Shown here: positions 43,473 through 51,564 of the stretch, piece by piece | How positions within the stretch are numbered: position 1 is the stretch's first letter | Layout: each line of letters starts with the position of its first letter | Assembly (NCBI RefSeq): GCF_028401955.1 | Contig: NZ_JAQOTJ010000005.1 | Coordinates: 96,204 to 160,203 of the forward strand | Source of the DNA: Bacillus sp. BP-3 | Lineage (GTDB): Bacteria > Bacillota > Bacilli > Bacillales > Bacillaceae_G | DNA: 64,000 nt | Direction: 5' to 3' | Made by a program: the position numbers and the translations under genes | Notes under the pieces: generated by a model | The model's input: only the letters and a program-made list of their open reading frames with translations | The model's database searches: none | Told to the model about the DNA's origin: nothing

Positions 43473-43694
43473 TACCCCCGCTGTTAATGCACCAACTGGT
43501 AGAGGCGGAGTAAATTCAGTAGTTTGCGGTGTTATCGGCGGCGCTAACCTCCCATTTAAGAATGTCGCAACGCTCGATCCACCAGAACCACTAAATGCCT
43601 TCCTTACAAAAAATGGAGAAAGATTGTAACAATCCCCCATGTTGATTGCTCCTCTATTATTTATGATTTTGATTTTTCGAATAAGTGAATTCAC
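43470..43694 (-). CDS. GerPA/GerPF-like spore germination protein
   Basis: 74 residues: IKIINNRGAINMGDCYNLSP, FFVRKAFSGSGGSSVATF then a Pro-rich tail. This is the common length and pattern of GerPA/GerPF family proteins. Start is GTG with GGAAGGTGG upstream. It lies upstream of the other GerP-like gene on the same strand, with a family B repeat between them. Neither belongs to a six-gene gerP operon here. Confidence 0.7.
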   Translation of the reverse strand: MNSLIRKIKIINNRGAINMGDCYNLSPFFVRKAFSGSGGSSVATFLNGRLAPPITPQTTEFTPPLPVGALTAGV

Positions 43695-43818
43695 CCTTGA
43701 ACCACCTTCCTTAACAATATCTCCTGCTTTCTACACTGTATGCAAAAGAAAAAAACTTGAAACGGACGCGTTTCAAGTTTTCAAAAGAATTATTACATTT
43801 TAAGAAATAGTAACTTAC

Positions 43819-43944
43819 TTTATCCCGCATTAACGGGCAGTAAAGTGGGGATGCACAAGGAAGAAAACTGCCCGTAAAAGCCCGATTGGTGAGGGCTGAT
43901 AATCAGTAGGAATGAGCTCTTCACTGATTAAAGTTTCACTTTAC
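43819..43944 (+). repeat. bcr1-like repeat, shortened variant
   Basis: Left end TTTATCCCGCATTAACGGGC intact, middle part shortened, then AAAAGCCCGATTGGTGAGGG and right end AAGTTTCACTTTAC. Right border is TTTAC in place of TTTAT. The rhodanese stop codon (43936-43938) and last two codons lie inside it. Confidence 0.85.
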
Positions 43945-44241
43945 TTCTCCTTCGTACTGCATCATGCCACCAACCATGTTTAGTGTCTTATAGCCTTGTT
44001 CATTTAAATAATGACAAACATTTTCGCTGCGCACGCCAGATCGACAAATAAAAATATATTCATTTTCTTTATCAAAGAAGTCTACTTTATGCGGAATATC
44101 TCCCATTTTAATATGAACTGCTTCTGGAATTTTCCCGTATGCTACTTCTTCATCTTCACGCACATCTACTAAAAAGAGCGTTTCACCTTTTTCTAAACGC
44201 TCTTGTACTTCTTCTGGCATAATAGTTTTCACTTCAGTCAT
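43936..44241 (-). CDS. Rhodanese-like domain protein
   Basis: 101 residues, a single rhodanese domain. VDVREDEEVAYGKIPEAVHI is the typical first block and CRSGVRS the active-site loop with the persulfide Cys. Small rhodaneses move sulfur; which acceptor is used here is unknown. The ATG at 44241 follows AAGGAGGAG. The last residues Val-Lys and the stop codon fall in the border of a bcr1-like repeat. Confidence 0.88.
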   Translation of the reverse strand: MTEVKTIMPEEVQERLEKGETLFLVDVREDEEVAYGKIPEAVHIKMGDIPHKVDFFDKENEYIFICRSGVRSENVCHYLNEQGYKTLNMVGGMMQYEGEVK

Positions 44242-44308
44242 AAACTCTCCTCCTTCTTTCTCCTCAATTTTAGCATGCACCACTTAGAAAACAAGTTATG
44301 TGTATGAG

Positions 44309-45433
44309 TTACATCAGACTTGAGGTTTGTTGATTAAGAAATTGATGCACTTTCCCGGCAAATAAATGCGTCTCAAACACACCTGCCATATGTCCGTATA
44401 TACTTTCAATTTCATATACTTCTGCAAATTTCCCGTTCTTTCTCAACAATTCAACCATCTTATAATTATAACGGGGAGGCTGCAGTAAATCTTGCTTACA
44501 AGGAATCATTAGGACGCTCGCTTCTATTTGCCGAAGCGCTTCCTCTAATGAAGGAAAACCGTGAGCAATATCATGTAATAAAGTTGCTTTTGCGGTGTAC
44601 ATCCATGAATTTGCATCAACAAAAGCGATATTCTGTACTGTTATTGCATTAATTGCTTCTTCAAATGAAGTTAATGTACAAAAATCTTGATACGGCGCAG
44701 ATTCTATACTGTCCCGTGGAAATGTCGTTTCATAATAATGAGCATCATATGCATTTATAAACATCATTTTCGCTGCTAAGTGCAACCCTTTTACAGGCTG
44801 CTGCTCTCCGTAATTTCCCTCTTTCCAGGCTGGATCTAATTGAATTGCATCGATTGCGTGTTGCAAGACATTAATAGACGTTACAACTGGATTTTGCGGA
44901 TTTGTAATCACGCCAATCATTCGTTCCATCATATGGGGATAATGAACGGCCCATTGCTGTGCAATCATACCTCCAGCTGATGGACCAATGACCGTGTGCA
45001 GCCTAGTAATCCCCATGTCCTTTATTAATTTATACTGAATACGAGCCATATCACGAAACGTGAATACCGGAAATTCCATTCCATACTCTGCGCCTGTTTC
45101 CGAATTTATCGTTTTTGGTCCTGTTGTCACAACATAAGGATTTTTCATTTGTACATTACAAAGATTATCTGTACAAATAACAAAGTATTTATTTGTATCA
45201 ATTGCTTTTCCTGGTCCAATTAATGCATCCCACCAACCTGGAACTAAGTCTTGCTCTGTATACTTTCCTGCTGCATGACTCGTCGCACTAAAATAATGAC
45301 ACACTAAAATAGCATTTGATTTCTCATGGTTTAACGTACCGTATGTTTCATAACCAATTTGGATTGGAATTGATGCACCGTTTTCAAATGTATATTTCTT
45401 TAGCCGAAATACTTGTTTTTGTACATATAACAT
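44309..45433 (-). CDS. MetX-like alpha/beta hydrolase (homoserine acetyltransferase family)
   Basis: 374 residues. GYETYGTLN and ILVCHYFSATSHAAG near the start and the nucleophile elbow IGPSAGGMIAQQW place it in the MetX branch of alpha/beta hydrolases. The late Asp (CKQDLL) and His (YGHMAGVF) complete a triad. The region after the oxyanion loop (CTDNLCNVQMKNPYV) differs from true MetX, so another acyl acceptor is possible. AAGGAGG precedes the ATG. No methionine gene is adjacent. Confidence 0.75.
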   Translation of the reverse strand: MLYVQKQVFRLKKYTFENGASIPIQIGYETYGTLNHEKSNAILVCHYFSATSHAAGKYTEQDLVPGWWDALIGPGKAIDTNKYFVICTDNLCNVQMKNPYVVTTGPKTINSETGAEYGMEFPVFTFRDMARIQYKLIKDMGITRLHTVIGPSAGGMIAQQWAVHYPHMMERMIGVITNPQNPVVTSINVLQHAIDAIQLDPAWKEGNYGEQQPVKGLHLAAKMMFINAYDAHYYETTFPRDSIESAPYQDFCTLTSFEEAINAITVQNIAFVDANSWMYTAKATLLHDIAHGFPSLEEALRQIEASVLMIPCKQDLLQPPRYNYKMVELLRKNGKFAEVYEIESIYGHMAGVFETHLFAGKVHQFLNQQTSSLM

Positions 45434-45686
45434 CTTTTCGCCTCCTTAATTCACACTTCGTTTCTACATAAAACAAATGAAGTGCACTACAGAAGACTAT
45501 TCAAAAAGAGAAAACGCATTTCCTTTATTTGTTCAATTATTATTTCCTCTAAAACTCATATCATTACGTATCCAAAAGTGCTTCCCTCGCTATTTACATT
45601 TCACTTTTTCACACACAAATATATGCATAATATATAAAAATTCCCACAGACTAAAGTTATCTTATTTGGATAAAGAGGGAATACAT

Positions 45687-47960
45687 ATGTTTTTCAATTG
45701 GTTTCGCAAAAAAAAGAACGCTAATAAACAAGTGGAGAAGAACAATGCAGATACAAAAAAGAAACAAAATAAACAAACAAACAATGAGCAAATAGCGCAA
45801 ACAAAGAAGCAACAAACTCAAACTAACAAACAGCAGACAAGCCAACAGCAAGCTCAAGTTAACAAGCAGCAGACAAACCAACAAGCTCAAAACAACAAAC
45901 AGCAAGCAAATCAGCAACAAACTCAAAACAACAAGCAGCAAGCAAACCAACAACAAACTGAAAACAACAAGCAGCAAGCAAACCAGCAACAAACTCAAAA
46001 CAACAAACAGCAAGAAAATCAACAACAAACTCAAAACAACAAGCAGCAAGCAAACCAACAACAAACTGAAAACAACAAGCAGCAAGCAAACCAGCAACAA
46101 ACTCAAAACAACAAACAGCAAGAAAATCAACAACAAACTCAAAACAACAAGCAGCAAGCAAACCAACAACAAACTGAAAACAACAAGCAGCAAGCAAACC
46201 AGCAACAAACTCAAAACAATAAACAGCAAGCAAACCAGCAACAAACTCAAAACAATAAGCAGCAAGCAAACCAGCAACAAACTCAAAACAACAAGCAGCA
46301 AGCAAATCAGCAACAAACTCAAAACAATAAACAGCAAGCAAACCAGCAACAAACTCAAAACAACAAGCAGCAAGCAAACCAACAACAAACTCAAAACAAC
46401 AAGCAGCAAGCAAACCAACAACAAACTCAAAACAACAAGCAGCAAGCAAACCAACAATCAAAGCAAAGTGAAAACAACATTTTCAATTTTAGCAAGCCAG
46501 AGCACGAAACTGTTCATTCACTACAAGAATTGATCCAAAAATTACAAGAGTCAAGCGATTTTGTTCACTATCATACTTCTGAAGACCCTACTAAACCGTA
46601 TTGGATTTCATATTTTCGTACGTCAATGGATGGTATGAGGTTACAAAATTATTTAATGCCTGCTTTATTGCACCATACTGCGCCAACACTAGAAGAAGTA
46701 AAAGCAATGATTCCAATAAGCGGACTCATCATTACAAGTGACATAAAAAAAATTGAAGAGATGGTCTTAAAGGGGCATGCCATTGTTCAACTACAAGAAC
46801 ATGATACGGAATGTCTACTTGCAAATATTGCAATTGAGAAATATAGATTACCGGCTATACCATTGAACGAATCAACAGTTATTGGACCGCAAGAAGGATT
46901 TGTAGAGGATATCGATACAAACATTAACCTTGTTCGGAAACGTTTACCGGTTCTTGAGCTAAAAACAAAAGAGCTGGTACTTGGAGAATTCTCCAAAACA
47001 AAAGTTGTTATGATGTATTTGAGTAATGTAGCAGAAGAAGAAAGCGTTACATATTTAGAAGATACCTTAAACACACTACAATATGAACAAATTAATGATA
47101 GCTATTATATTCCCCATCTAATGGGCAATACATCTATTTTCCCAACTTTTATTAATACAGAACGGGCTGATCGTGTCAGCAACGGGCTCATTGATGGAAA
47201 AATCGCTATATTCGTTGATGGCTCACCTAATGTTTTGTTAGCACCTGTATCTCTACTGGATTTCTTCATCTCTCCTGAGGATTACAGCGTGACATGGTTT
47301 TATGCAACTTTTTCTCGTTTATTACGTTTTGTCGCAGTTACATTTTCCATTTGTGCAACGCCTTTATATGTAGCTGTGCTTAGTTATCATTACGAATTAA
47401 TTCCAAGTGATTTGCTGGAGACATTAATTTTATCGCGGGCGCAAGTACCATTTCCGCCTATAATAGAGGCTATTTTTCTGGAGTTAGCTATTGACCTTCT
47501 CCGCGAAGCAGGAGCACGTTTACCAATGAAAGTCGGGCAAACGCTCGGTATTGTTGGGGGTATCGTGATTGGGCAGGCATCGGTTCAAGCAGGATTGACT
47601 AGTAATATTTTATTAATCATCGTCGCCTTATCTGCACTTGCATCATTTATTACACCGATTTATCAAATGGGCAATGCGGTTCGTTTACTGCGCTTTCCCT
47701 TTCTCATACTTGCCGAGTTATGGGGATTATTAGGAATTTCACTAGGATTTATCTTTTTATTAACAAGACTTTTTCGATTATCATCCCTTCGAAAGCCGTA
47801 TGGGTTTGTTTATCCATTTCGCAAACAGTCGATGAAAGACTCCCTCGTACGAATGCCCTTATCTGAAATAGATACGCGCGGAGTTCAAGGAAGACCACAA
47901 CATGCCCAGCGTTATGTCAAAGAAGTGTTTCCAAAACGGATGACAGATTTCGATGAGTGA
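45687..47960 (+). CDS. gerIA: Spore germinant receptor A subunit (GerIA/GerHA type)
   Basis: 757 residues. Residues 1-71 are very basic and Gln/Asn-rich; residues 72-251 hold fifteen copies of a 12-residue unit QQANQQQTQNNK; the rest is a GerA-family protein with a soluble part (VHSLQELIQKLQESSDF, DVRK-like regions) and five or so membrane helices near the C-terminus (GQTLGIVGGIVIGQASVQAG). A Gln-rich repeat domain is reported for B. cereus GerIA, the inosine receptor. The ATG at 45687 follows AAAGAGGGA. CATAATA at 45626-45632 could be a sigma-G -10. Confidence 0.85.
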   Translation: MFFNWFRKKKNANKQVEKNNADTKKKQNKQTNNEQIAQTKKQQTQTNKQQTSQQQAQVNKQQTNQQAQNNKQQANQQQTQNNKQQANQQQTENNKQQANQQQTQNNKQQENQQQTQNNKQQANQQQTENNKQQANQQQTQNNKQQENQQQTQNNKQQANQQQTENNKQQANQQQTQNNKQQANQQQTQNNKQQANQQQTQNNKQQANQQQTQNNKQQANQQQTQNNKQQANQQQTQNNKQQANQQQTQNNKQQANQQSKQSENNIFNFSKPEHETVHSLQELIQKLQESSDFVHYHTSEDPTKPYWISYFRTSMDGMRLQNYLMPALLHHTAPTLEEVKAMIPISGLIITSDIKKIEEMVLKGHAIVQLQEHDTECLLANIAIEKYRLPAIPLNESTVIGPQEGFVEDIDTNINLVRKRLPVLELKTKELVLGEFSKTKVVMMYLSNVAEEESVTYLEDTLNTLQYEQINDSYYIPHLMGNTSIFPTFINTERADRVSNGLIDGKIAIFVDGSPNVLLAPVSLLDFFISPEDYSVTWFYATFSRLLRFVAVTFSICATPLYVAVLSYHYELIPSDLLETLILSRAQVPFPPIIEAIFLELAIDLLREAGARLPMKVGQTLGIVGGIVIGQASVQAGLTSNILLIIVALSALASFITPIYQMGNAVRLLRFPFLILAELWGLLGISLGFIFLLTRLFRLSSLRKPYGFVYPFRKQSMKDSLVRMPLSEIDTRGVQGRPQHAQRYVKEVFPKRMTDFDE
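45900..46439 (+). repeat. 15 tandem copies of a 36-bp coding repeat in gerIA
   Basis: Each unit encodes QQ-A/E-NQQQT-Q/E-NNK. Variants are ordered: the triplet of units (E-TQ, A-TE, A-TQ) occurs twice in a row, so there is also a 108-bp period in the first part, while the last seven units are almost identical. The coding strand has very few T. Confidence 0.95.
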
Positions 47961-47976
47961 AAAGCGAGGAGCGCAT

Positions 47977-49071
47977 ATGAGTACAGTTAAAATCAACTAT
48001 AAAGTATCTCCCATTTTTGTTTTTTTCTTAGTCCATAGTGCGCAATTCGGTGTTGGTGTTCTTGGATTTGCACGTATTATTGCAAAGGCTGCCGGATACG
48101 ATGCATGGATGGGCGTTATCATTGCGGGTATCATCATTCATATTCTAATGTGGATGATATACCGTTTATTAGAAAGTATAAATGGAAATTTGATTACATT
48201 GCATCAACATCTATTTGGAAAATGGATCGGCAATGCATTCAATCTCGTCTTTATGGCATATTTCTTTCTTGTCAGCGTCTCCGTTATGCGCACGTACGTA
48301 GAAATTATTCAAGTTTGGATGTTCCCAACGGCAGCCACATGGAAGTTAACAATCTTTTTAGCCATACTTAGTTATTACATTATTTCATCTGGTTTTCGAG
48401 TTATGACCGGCATTTGTGTTATTTCAGTTGTCGCTACATGTGGATATATCATGCAGCTATTTATAGTCATTAAATATGGAAATTTCGGAAACCTATTTCC
48501 TATGTTCTCCCATTCTTTCGGAGATATTTTAAAAGCAGCTCAAGCATCGACTTATACATTGATTAGTTTTGAAGTTATTTTGATGCTGTATCCATTTATC
48601 AAAACGCCTGAGAAATCTCATAAATTTGCACAATATGGCGTTCTATTTTCTAACTTTTTATATTTATTAAGTACAATCCTTGCTTTTTCATTTTTTAGCG
48701 AAAAACAATTGTCAAAAACAATTTGGTCACAGCTATCTATCACACAAGTCATTCACCTTCCTTTCATTGAGCGTCTAGAATATATTGCAATTTCTGGCTA
48801 CGCGCTCATTGTCATTACGAGTATTATCTTGCCGTTATGGGCTGCAACAAGAGGATTACACGAAATCTTTCATGTAAAACAAAAGTACATATTAATTTCT
48901 TTCTTATTCATAACCGTCATTATTTCACAACTCCTAACAGAACGGCATGACATTAATAATTTCATTACTTATGTATCAAAAGCAAGCTTTTGGCTTGTTT
49001 TTGTGTACATCCCAATCTTATTTCTTATAATGTGGGTGAAAAAGAAATGGCAAACACTAAGAAGCAAGTAA
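47977..49071 (+). CDS. gerIB: Spore germinant receptor B subunit (GerIB type)
   Basis: 364 residues, amino acid/polyamine permease-like with ten transmembrane helices: VSPIFVFFLVHSAQFGVGVLG at the start and IIHILMWMIYRLL in helix 2. B subunits are thought to bind the germinant in the inner spore membrane. The ATG at 47977 follows AGGAG; it starts 16 bp behind gerIA. gerIC overlaps its end by 25 bp. Confidence 0.88.
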   Translation: MSTVKINYKVSPIFVFFLVHSAQFGVGVLGFARIIAKAAGYDAWMGVIIAGIIIHILMWMIYRLLESINGNLITLHQHLFGKWIGNAFNLVFMAYFFLVSVSVMRTYVEIIQVWMFPTAATWKLTIFLAILSYYIISSGFRVMTGICVISVVATCGYIMQLFIVIKYGNFGNLFPMFSHSFGDILKAAQASTYTLISFEVILMLYPFIKTPEKSHKFAQYGVLFSNFLYLLSTILAFSFFSEKQLSKTIWSQLSITQVIHLPFIERLEYIAISGYALIVITSIILPLWAATRGLHEIFHVKQKYILISFLFITVIISQLLTERHDINNFITYVSKASFWLVFVYIPILFLIMWVKKKWQTLRSK

Positions 49072-50153
49072 TATTCCTTTTTAGCTTATGTTTACTTTTG
49101 ACAACAGCATGTGTTCCCAAAAATATCGTAGACGATATTAGCCTCATTCAAGGTGCTGTTTTTGATGTCGCTTCAGATACAGGTTCAAACCGCGGAAGAG
49201 TAAAAGTGACTTACGTTTGTCCAATTCAAAGAAAAGGGAATAAAGTACAAGTACTGAAAGGCTATGGAAATACAATTAAACAAGTGAAAACAACAACCTC
49301 TTTAGAATCTGGACAACCTCTTGCAAGCGGACAAATACGCGTTACTCTTTTCACAGAAAAATTAGCTAAAAAAGGACTCTCTAGTGTATTTGATACACTT
49401 ATTCGCGATGTAAATATCGGGAACTTAGTATATGTTGGTATCCTTGAAGGAGGCGGCAATGGAGAAGGTGAAAAACTTTTATCAGGTAAATACAACACTG
49501 CTTCTAACGTAGCAATCTACATCAAAAAAATGTTAGAGCATAATATGAAAACAGGTGTCGTACCAAACGATAATTTATACATGCAAACTTTTCGTTATTA
49601 TCGTGACGGACAAGATACGTATATGCCTATATTAAAGAAAAAAAAGAAAAGCATTAAAGTTACAAGTATGGCTGTTTTCAAACAGGATAAATATGTGGGA
49701 AAAATAGAAGAAAAAGATATGTTTCTTTTCAAAACGCTCCTCGATAAAAGTCAATTGGACTCACATGAATTTAAAACAAAGTTAGGCTATACGGTAATTA
49801 ACAATATTCGTTCTTCTCCTTCTTATCATGTATATGTAAAGGATGGAAAACCTTCCTTTGTTATTCGCGTAAAAATGGCAGCGCGTATTCAAGAGATTTC
49901 GAAACATACGAACTTAGAAAATAAAAAAAATGTAGAAAAAATACGAAAAGACATTGTAAAGAACTTGAATACAGATGGAGAAAAGTTAGTTAAAAAACTT
50001 CAATCTCTAGGTGCAGATCCACTTGCTTTAGGTGCCAGATTTAAGCAGAAATACAGACCGTTTAAATTAAAAGAATGGAGAAAAATGTACAAAGACGTTC
50101 CTGTAAAAGTACAATATGAAGTTGATATTACAAATTCAGGAGTTATTGAATAA
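49047..50153 (+). CDS. gerIC: Spore germinant receptor C subunit, lipoprotein (GerIC type)
   Basis: 368 residues. A lipoprotein signal (FLFSLCLLLTTAC) places the lipidated Cys near residue 22. GAVFDVASD, TTTSLESGQPLASGQ and the C-terminal VKVQYEVDITNSG fit the GerAC family. With GerIA and GerIB it forms the receptor in the inner spore membrane. The ATG at 49047 lies inside gerIB; translation is probably coupled. A hairpin CTCCTCTT/AAGAGGAG follows at about 50157 without a T-run. Confidence 0.88.
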   Translation: MANTKKQVIFLFSLCLLLTTACVPKNIVDDISLIQGAVFDVASDTGSNRGRVKVTYVCPIQRKGNKVQVLKGYGNTIKQVKTTTSLESGQPLASGQIRVTLFTEKLAKKGLSSVFDTLIRDVNIGNLVYVGILEGGGNGEGEKLLSGKYNTASNVAIYIKKMLEHNMKTGVVPNDNLYMQTFRYYRDGQDTYMPILKKKKKSIKVTSMAVFKQDKYVGKIEEKDMFLFKTLLDKSQLDSHEFKTKLGYTVINNIRSSPSYHVYVKDGKPSFVIRVKMAARIQEISKHTNLENKKNVEKIRKDIVKNLNTDGEKLVKKLQSLGADPLALGARFKQKYRPFKLKEWRKMYKDVPVKVQYEVDITNSGVIE

Positions 50154-50254
50154 AAACTCCTCTTAATTGGAAAGAGGAGCAAACGCAAAATAGCTTTTCA
50201 TATTACATTTTATTCCCTATACTCAAAGTTAAGAGTTTTAAACGGGGGGATTTC

Positions 50255-50437
50255 ATGCCTAAAAAAATAATAAAACCTATGTTTCATATCATTCTCTTTT
50301 GTACTGTCTTTTTATTTGCTCATACTTATTTAAAAAACGCTTCCCTTACACGTTATCTCCTTGTAACAGTACCGATACTTATCATTGGAATGTTTGGAAT
50401 AGATATCGCGCTATCCTTAATGGAAAAAAAAGAATAG
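50255..50437 (+). CDS. Small membrane protein (60 aa), function unknown
   Basis: Two hydrophobic helices (FHIILFCTVFLFAHTYL and YLLVTVPILIIGMFGIDIAL) and a basic start MPKKIIKP. ACGGGGGGA precedes the ATG. It follows the gerI operon by about 100 bp on the same strand. No family recognised. Confidence 0.5.
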   Translation: MPKKIIKPMFHIILFCTVFLFAHTYLKNASLTRYLLVTVPILIIGMFGIDIALSLMEKKE

Positions 50438-50522
50438 CATTTGTAAAAGTAGAATGTGCACTGCCCTAACCAAAATCATGTTACAATAACAATCGGAAAA
50501 GAACGAGAGAGGATGAAACAAC

Positions 50523-50939
50523 ATGACAAACGAAAAAGGTTTAGATAAAGGTTACGAACTTGTTGCGAAAATGCATGAAGTATTCGGTCACCCTGTTGCA
50601 GATGCACCAACAAAGTTAACAGAAGAGCGTGCAAAAATTCGTGCAAGCTTCATGCAAGAAGAACTGGAAGAGTTTTTAGAAGCAAATACAGTAGAAGATC
50701 AGTATGATGCGCTAATTGACTTAATTTACTTTGCATTTGGAACGTTTGCAGAAATGGGTGTACGTCCTGATAAAGGGTTTGAAATCGTAAACAATGCAAA
50801 CATGGCAAAATTATTCCCAGACGGTAAGCCACGCTTCCGTGAAGGTGACGGCAAAATTTTAAAACCAGAAGGATGGGAAGCACCAGAACCACAACTTCGC
50901 GCCGAAATTGAACGTCAGCGTCAAGAAGCAAAAAAATAA
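50523..50939 (+). CDS. MazG/PRA-PH-like nucleotide pyrophosphohydrolase family protein
   Basis: 138 residues, all-alpha. The metal-binding pattern is visible: FMQEELEEFLEA in the first helix pair and EDQYDALIDLIYFAFG in the second, as in all-alpha NTP pyrophosphatases. The tail NNANMAKLFPDGKPRFREGD is typical of one MazG-like subgroup. It probably hydrolyses a (d)NTP or related compound. AGAGGATG precedes the start. Confidence 0.75.
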   Translation: MTNEKGLDKGYELVAKMHEVFGHPVADAPTKLTEERAKIRASFMQEELEEFLEANTVEDQYDALIDLIYFAFGTFAEMGVRPDKGFEIVNNANMAKLFPDGKPRFREGDGKILKPEGWEAPEPQLRAEIERQRQEAKK

Positions 50940-50955
50940 TATATGATTTCCATTT

Positions 50956-50988
50956 GAAAAGGAGCCACCTGTTAAATGGCTCCTTTTC
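50956..50988. terminator. Bidirectional terminator
   Basis: GAAAAGGAGCCA and TGGCTCCTTTTC form a strong stem between the MazG-like gene and a small minus-strand gene. Confidence 0.88.
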
Positions 50989-50989
50989 T

Positions 50990-51094
50990 CTATTTCTTTT
51001 TCGAATCTCCCATTTGGGGTTGCTTTCCTTTCGAAGCATTTGCATCGAAATTAGGCTGTCTTTGACCAGTATTGTTACTTCTACCTTTTCCCAT
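50990..51094 (-). CDS. Small hydrophilic protein (34 aa), possibly spore-related
   Basis: Reads MGKGRSNNTGQRQ, then PNFDANASKGKQPQMG and ends DSKKK. It is basic, rich in Asn, Gln, Gly and Lys, without hydrophobic parts. GAAGGGGGTG lies at good spacing before the ATG, and the gene ends 2 bp from a terminator. Composition and neighbours (germination operon, His-rich gene) resemble minor small acid-soluble spore proteins, but I cannot assign it to a named one. Confidence 0.5.
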   Translation of the reverse strand: MGKGRSNNTGQRQPNFDANASKGKQPQMGDSKKK

Positions 51095-51130
51095 ATGTAA
51101 CACCCCCTTCTTTTTTATCATTCCCAAATA

Positions 51131-51160
51131 AAAAATCTCCTTTCATAGAAGGAGATTTTA
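51131..51160 (-). terminator. Terminator behind the His/Tyr-rich gene
   Basis: AAATCTCCTT and AAGGAGATTT pair; on the minus strand TTTTTTATTT follows. Confidence 0.85.
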
Positions 51161-51182
51161 CATAGTTGATAAATTTTACATT

Positions 51183-51419
51183 TTATTGACCTTGATACGG
51201 CATGCCATAATGATGGCCATGATGATGGTGATGATGCGGATGATAAATAACATGTTGATAACCATGGTGATGATATGGATAATGATGATGATATGGATGA
51301 TATCCCACATGTTGATAACCATAAGGATAGCCTCCATGTGGATAATATCCTACTTGCGCCTGTGGAAATCCCCCCATACCATATGGACTTGGCATTTGTC
51401 GTTGTTCATTATAATTCAT
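51183..51419 (-). CDS. His/Tyr/Gly-rich protein (78 aa), possible spore coat protein
   Basis: Starts MNYNEQRQMPSPYGMGG and turns into blocks such as GYHPYHHHYPYHHHGYQH and HPHHHHHHGHHYGMPY. About a third of residues are His and many are Tyr, a composition found in coat proteins that are cross-linked or bind metal. No signal peptide. The ATG at 51419 follows GAGGTG; a GTG at 51428 is less likely. Function is inference from composition. Confidence 0.6.
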   Translation of the reverse strand: MNYNEQRQMPSPYGMGGFPQAQVGYYPHGGYPYGYQHVGYHPYHHHYPYHHHGYQHVIYHPHHHHHHGHHYGMPYQGQ

Positions 51420-51533
51420 TCCTTTCACCTCTTCCTCCGAATTTAACGTGTCGATGTTATCATATTGCCAAAAGAGAAAATAGGTGTTTGTCTGTACTAT
51501 AATTCCGCTCTTATTCCCTGTTTGAAACAGAAA

Positions 51534-51560
51534 AAGAGCACCTAAAAATAGGTGCCCTTT
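51534..51560 (-). terminator. Terminator of leuS
   Basis: On the minus strand GGGCACCTA, loop TTTT, TAGGTGCTC and then TTTTTC. Confidence 0.85.
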
Positions 51561-51564
51561 GTCA

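Noticed and set aside
45900-46439. Regular 36-bp repeats as a possible CRISPR array
   Set aside because: Units are directly joined without spacers, stay in frame with gerIA, and there are no cas genes.
45657-46461. Two long open frames (266 and 200 codons) on the minus strand of gerIA
   Set aside because: They are by-products of the 36-bp tandem repeat; their products are monotonous Leu/Val/Cys repeats, with no ribosome-binding site, and they end where the repeat ends.
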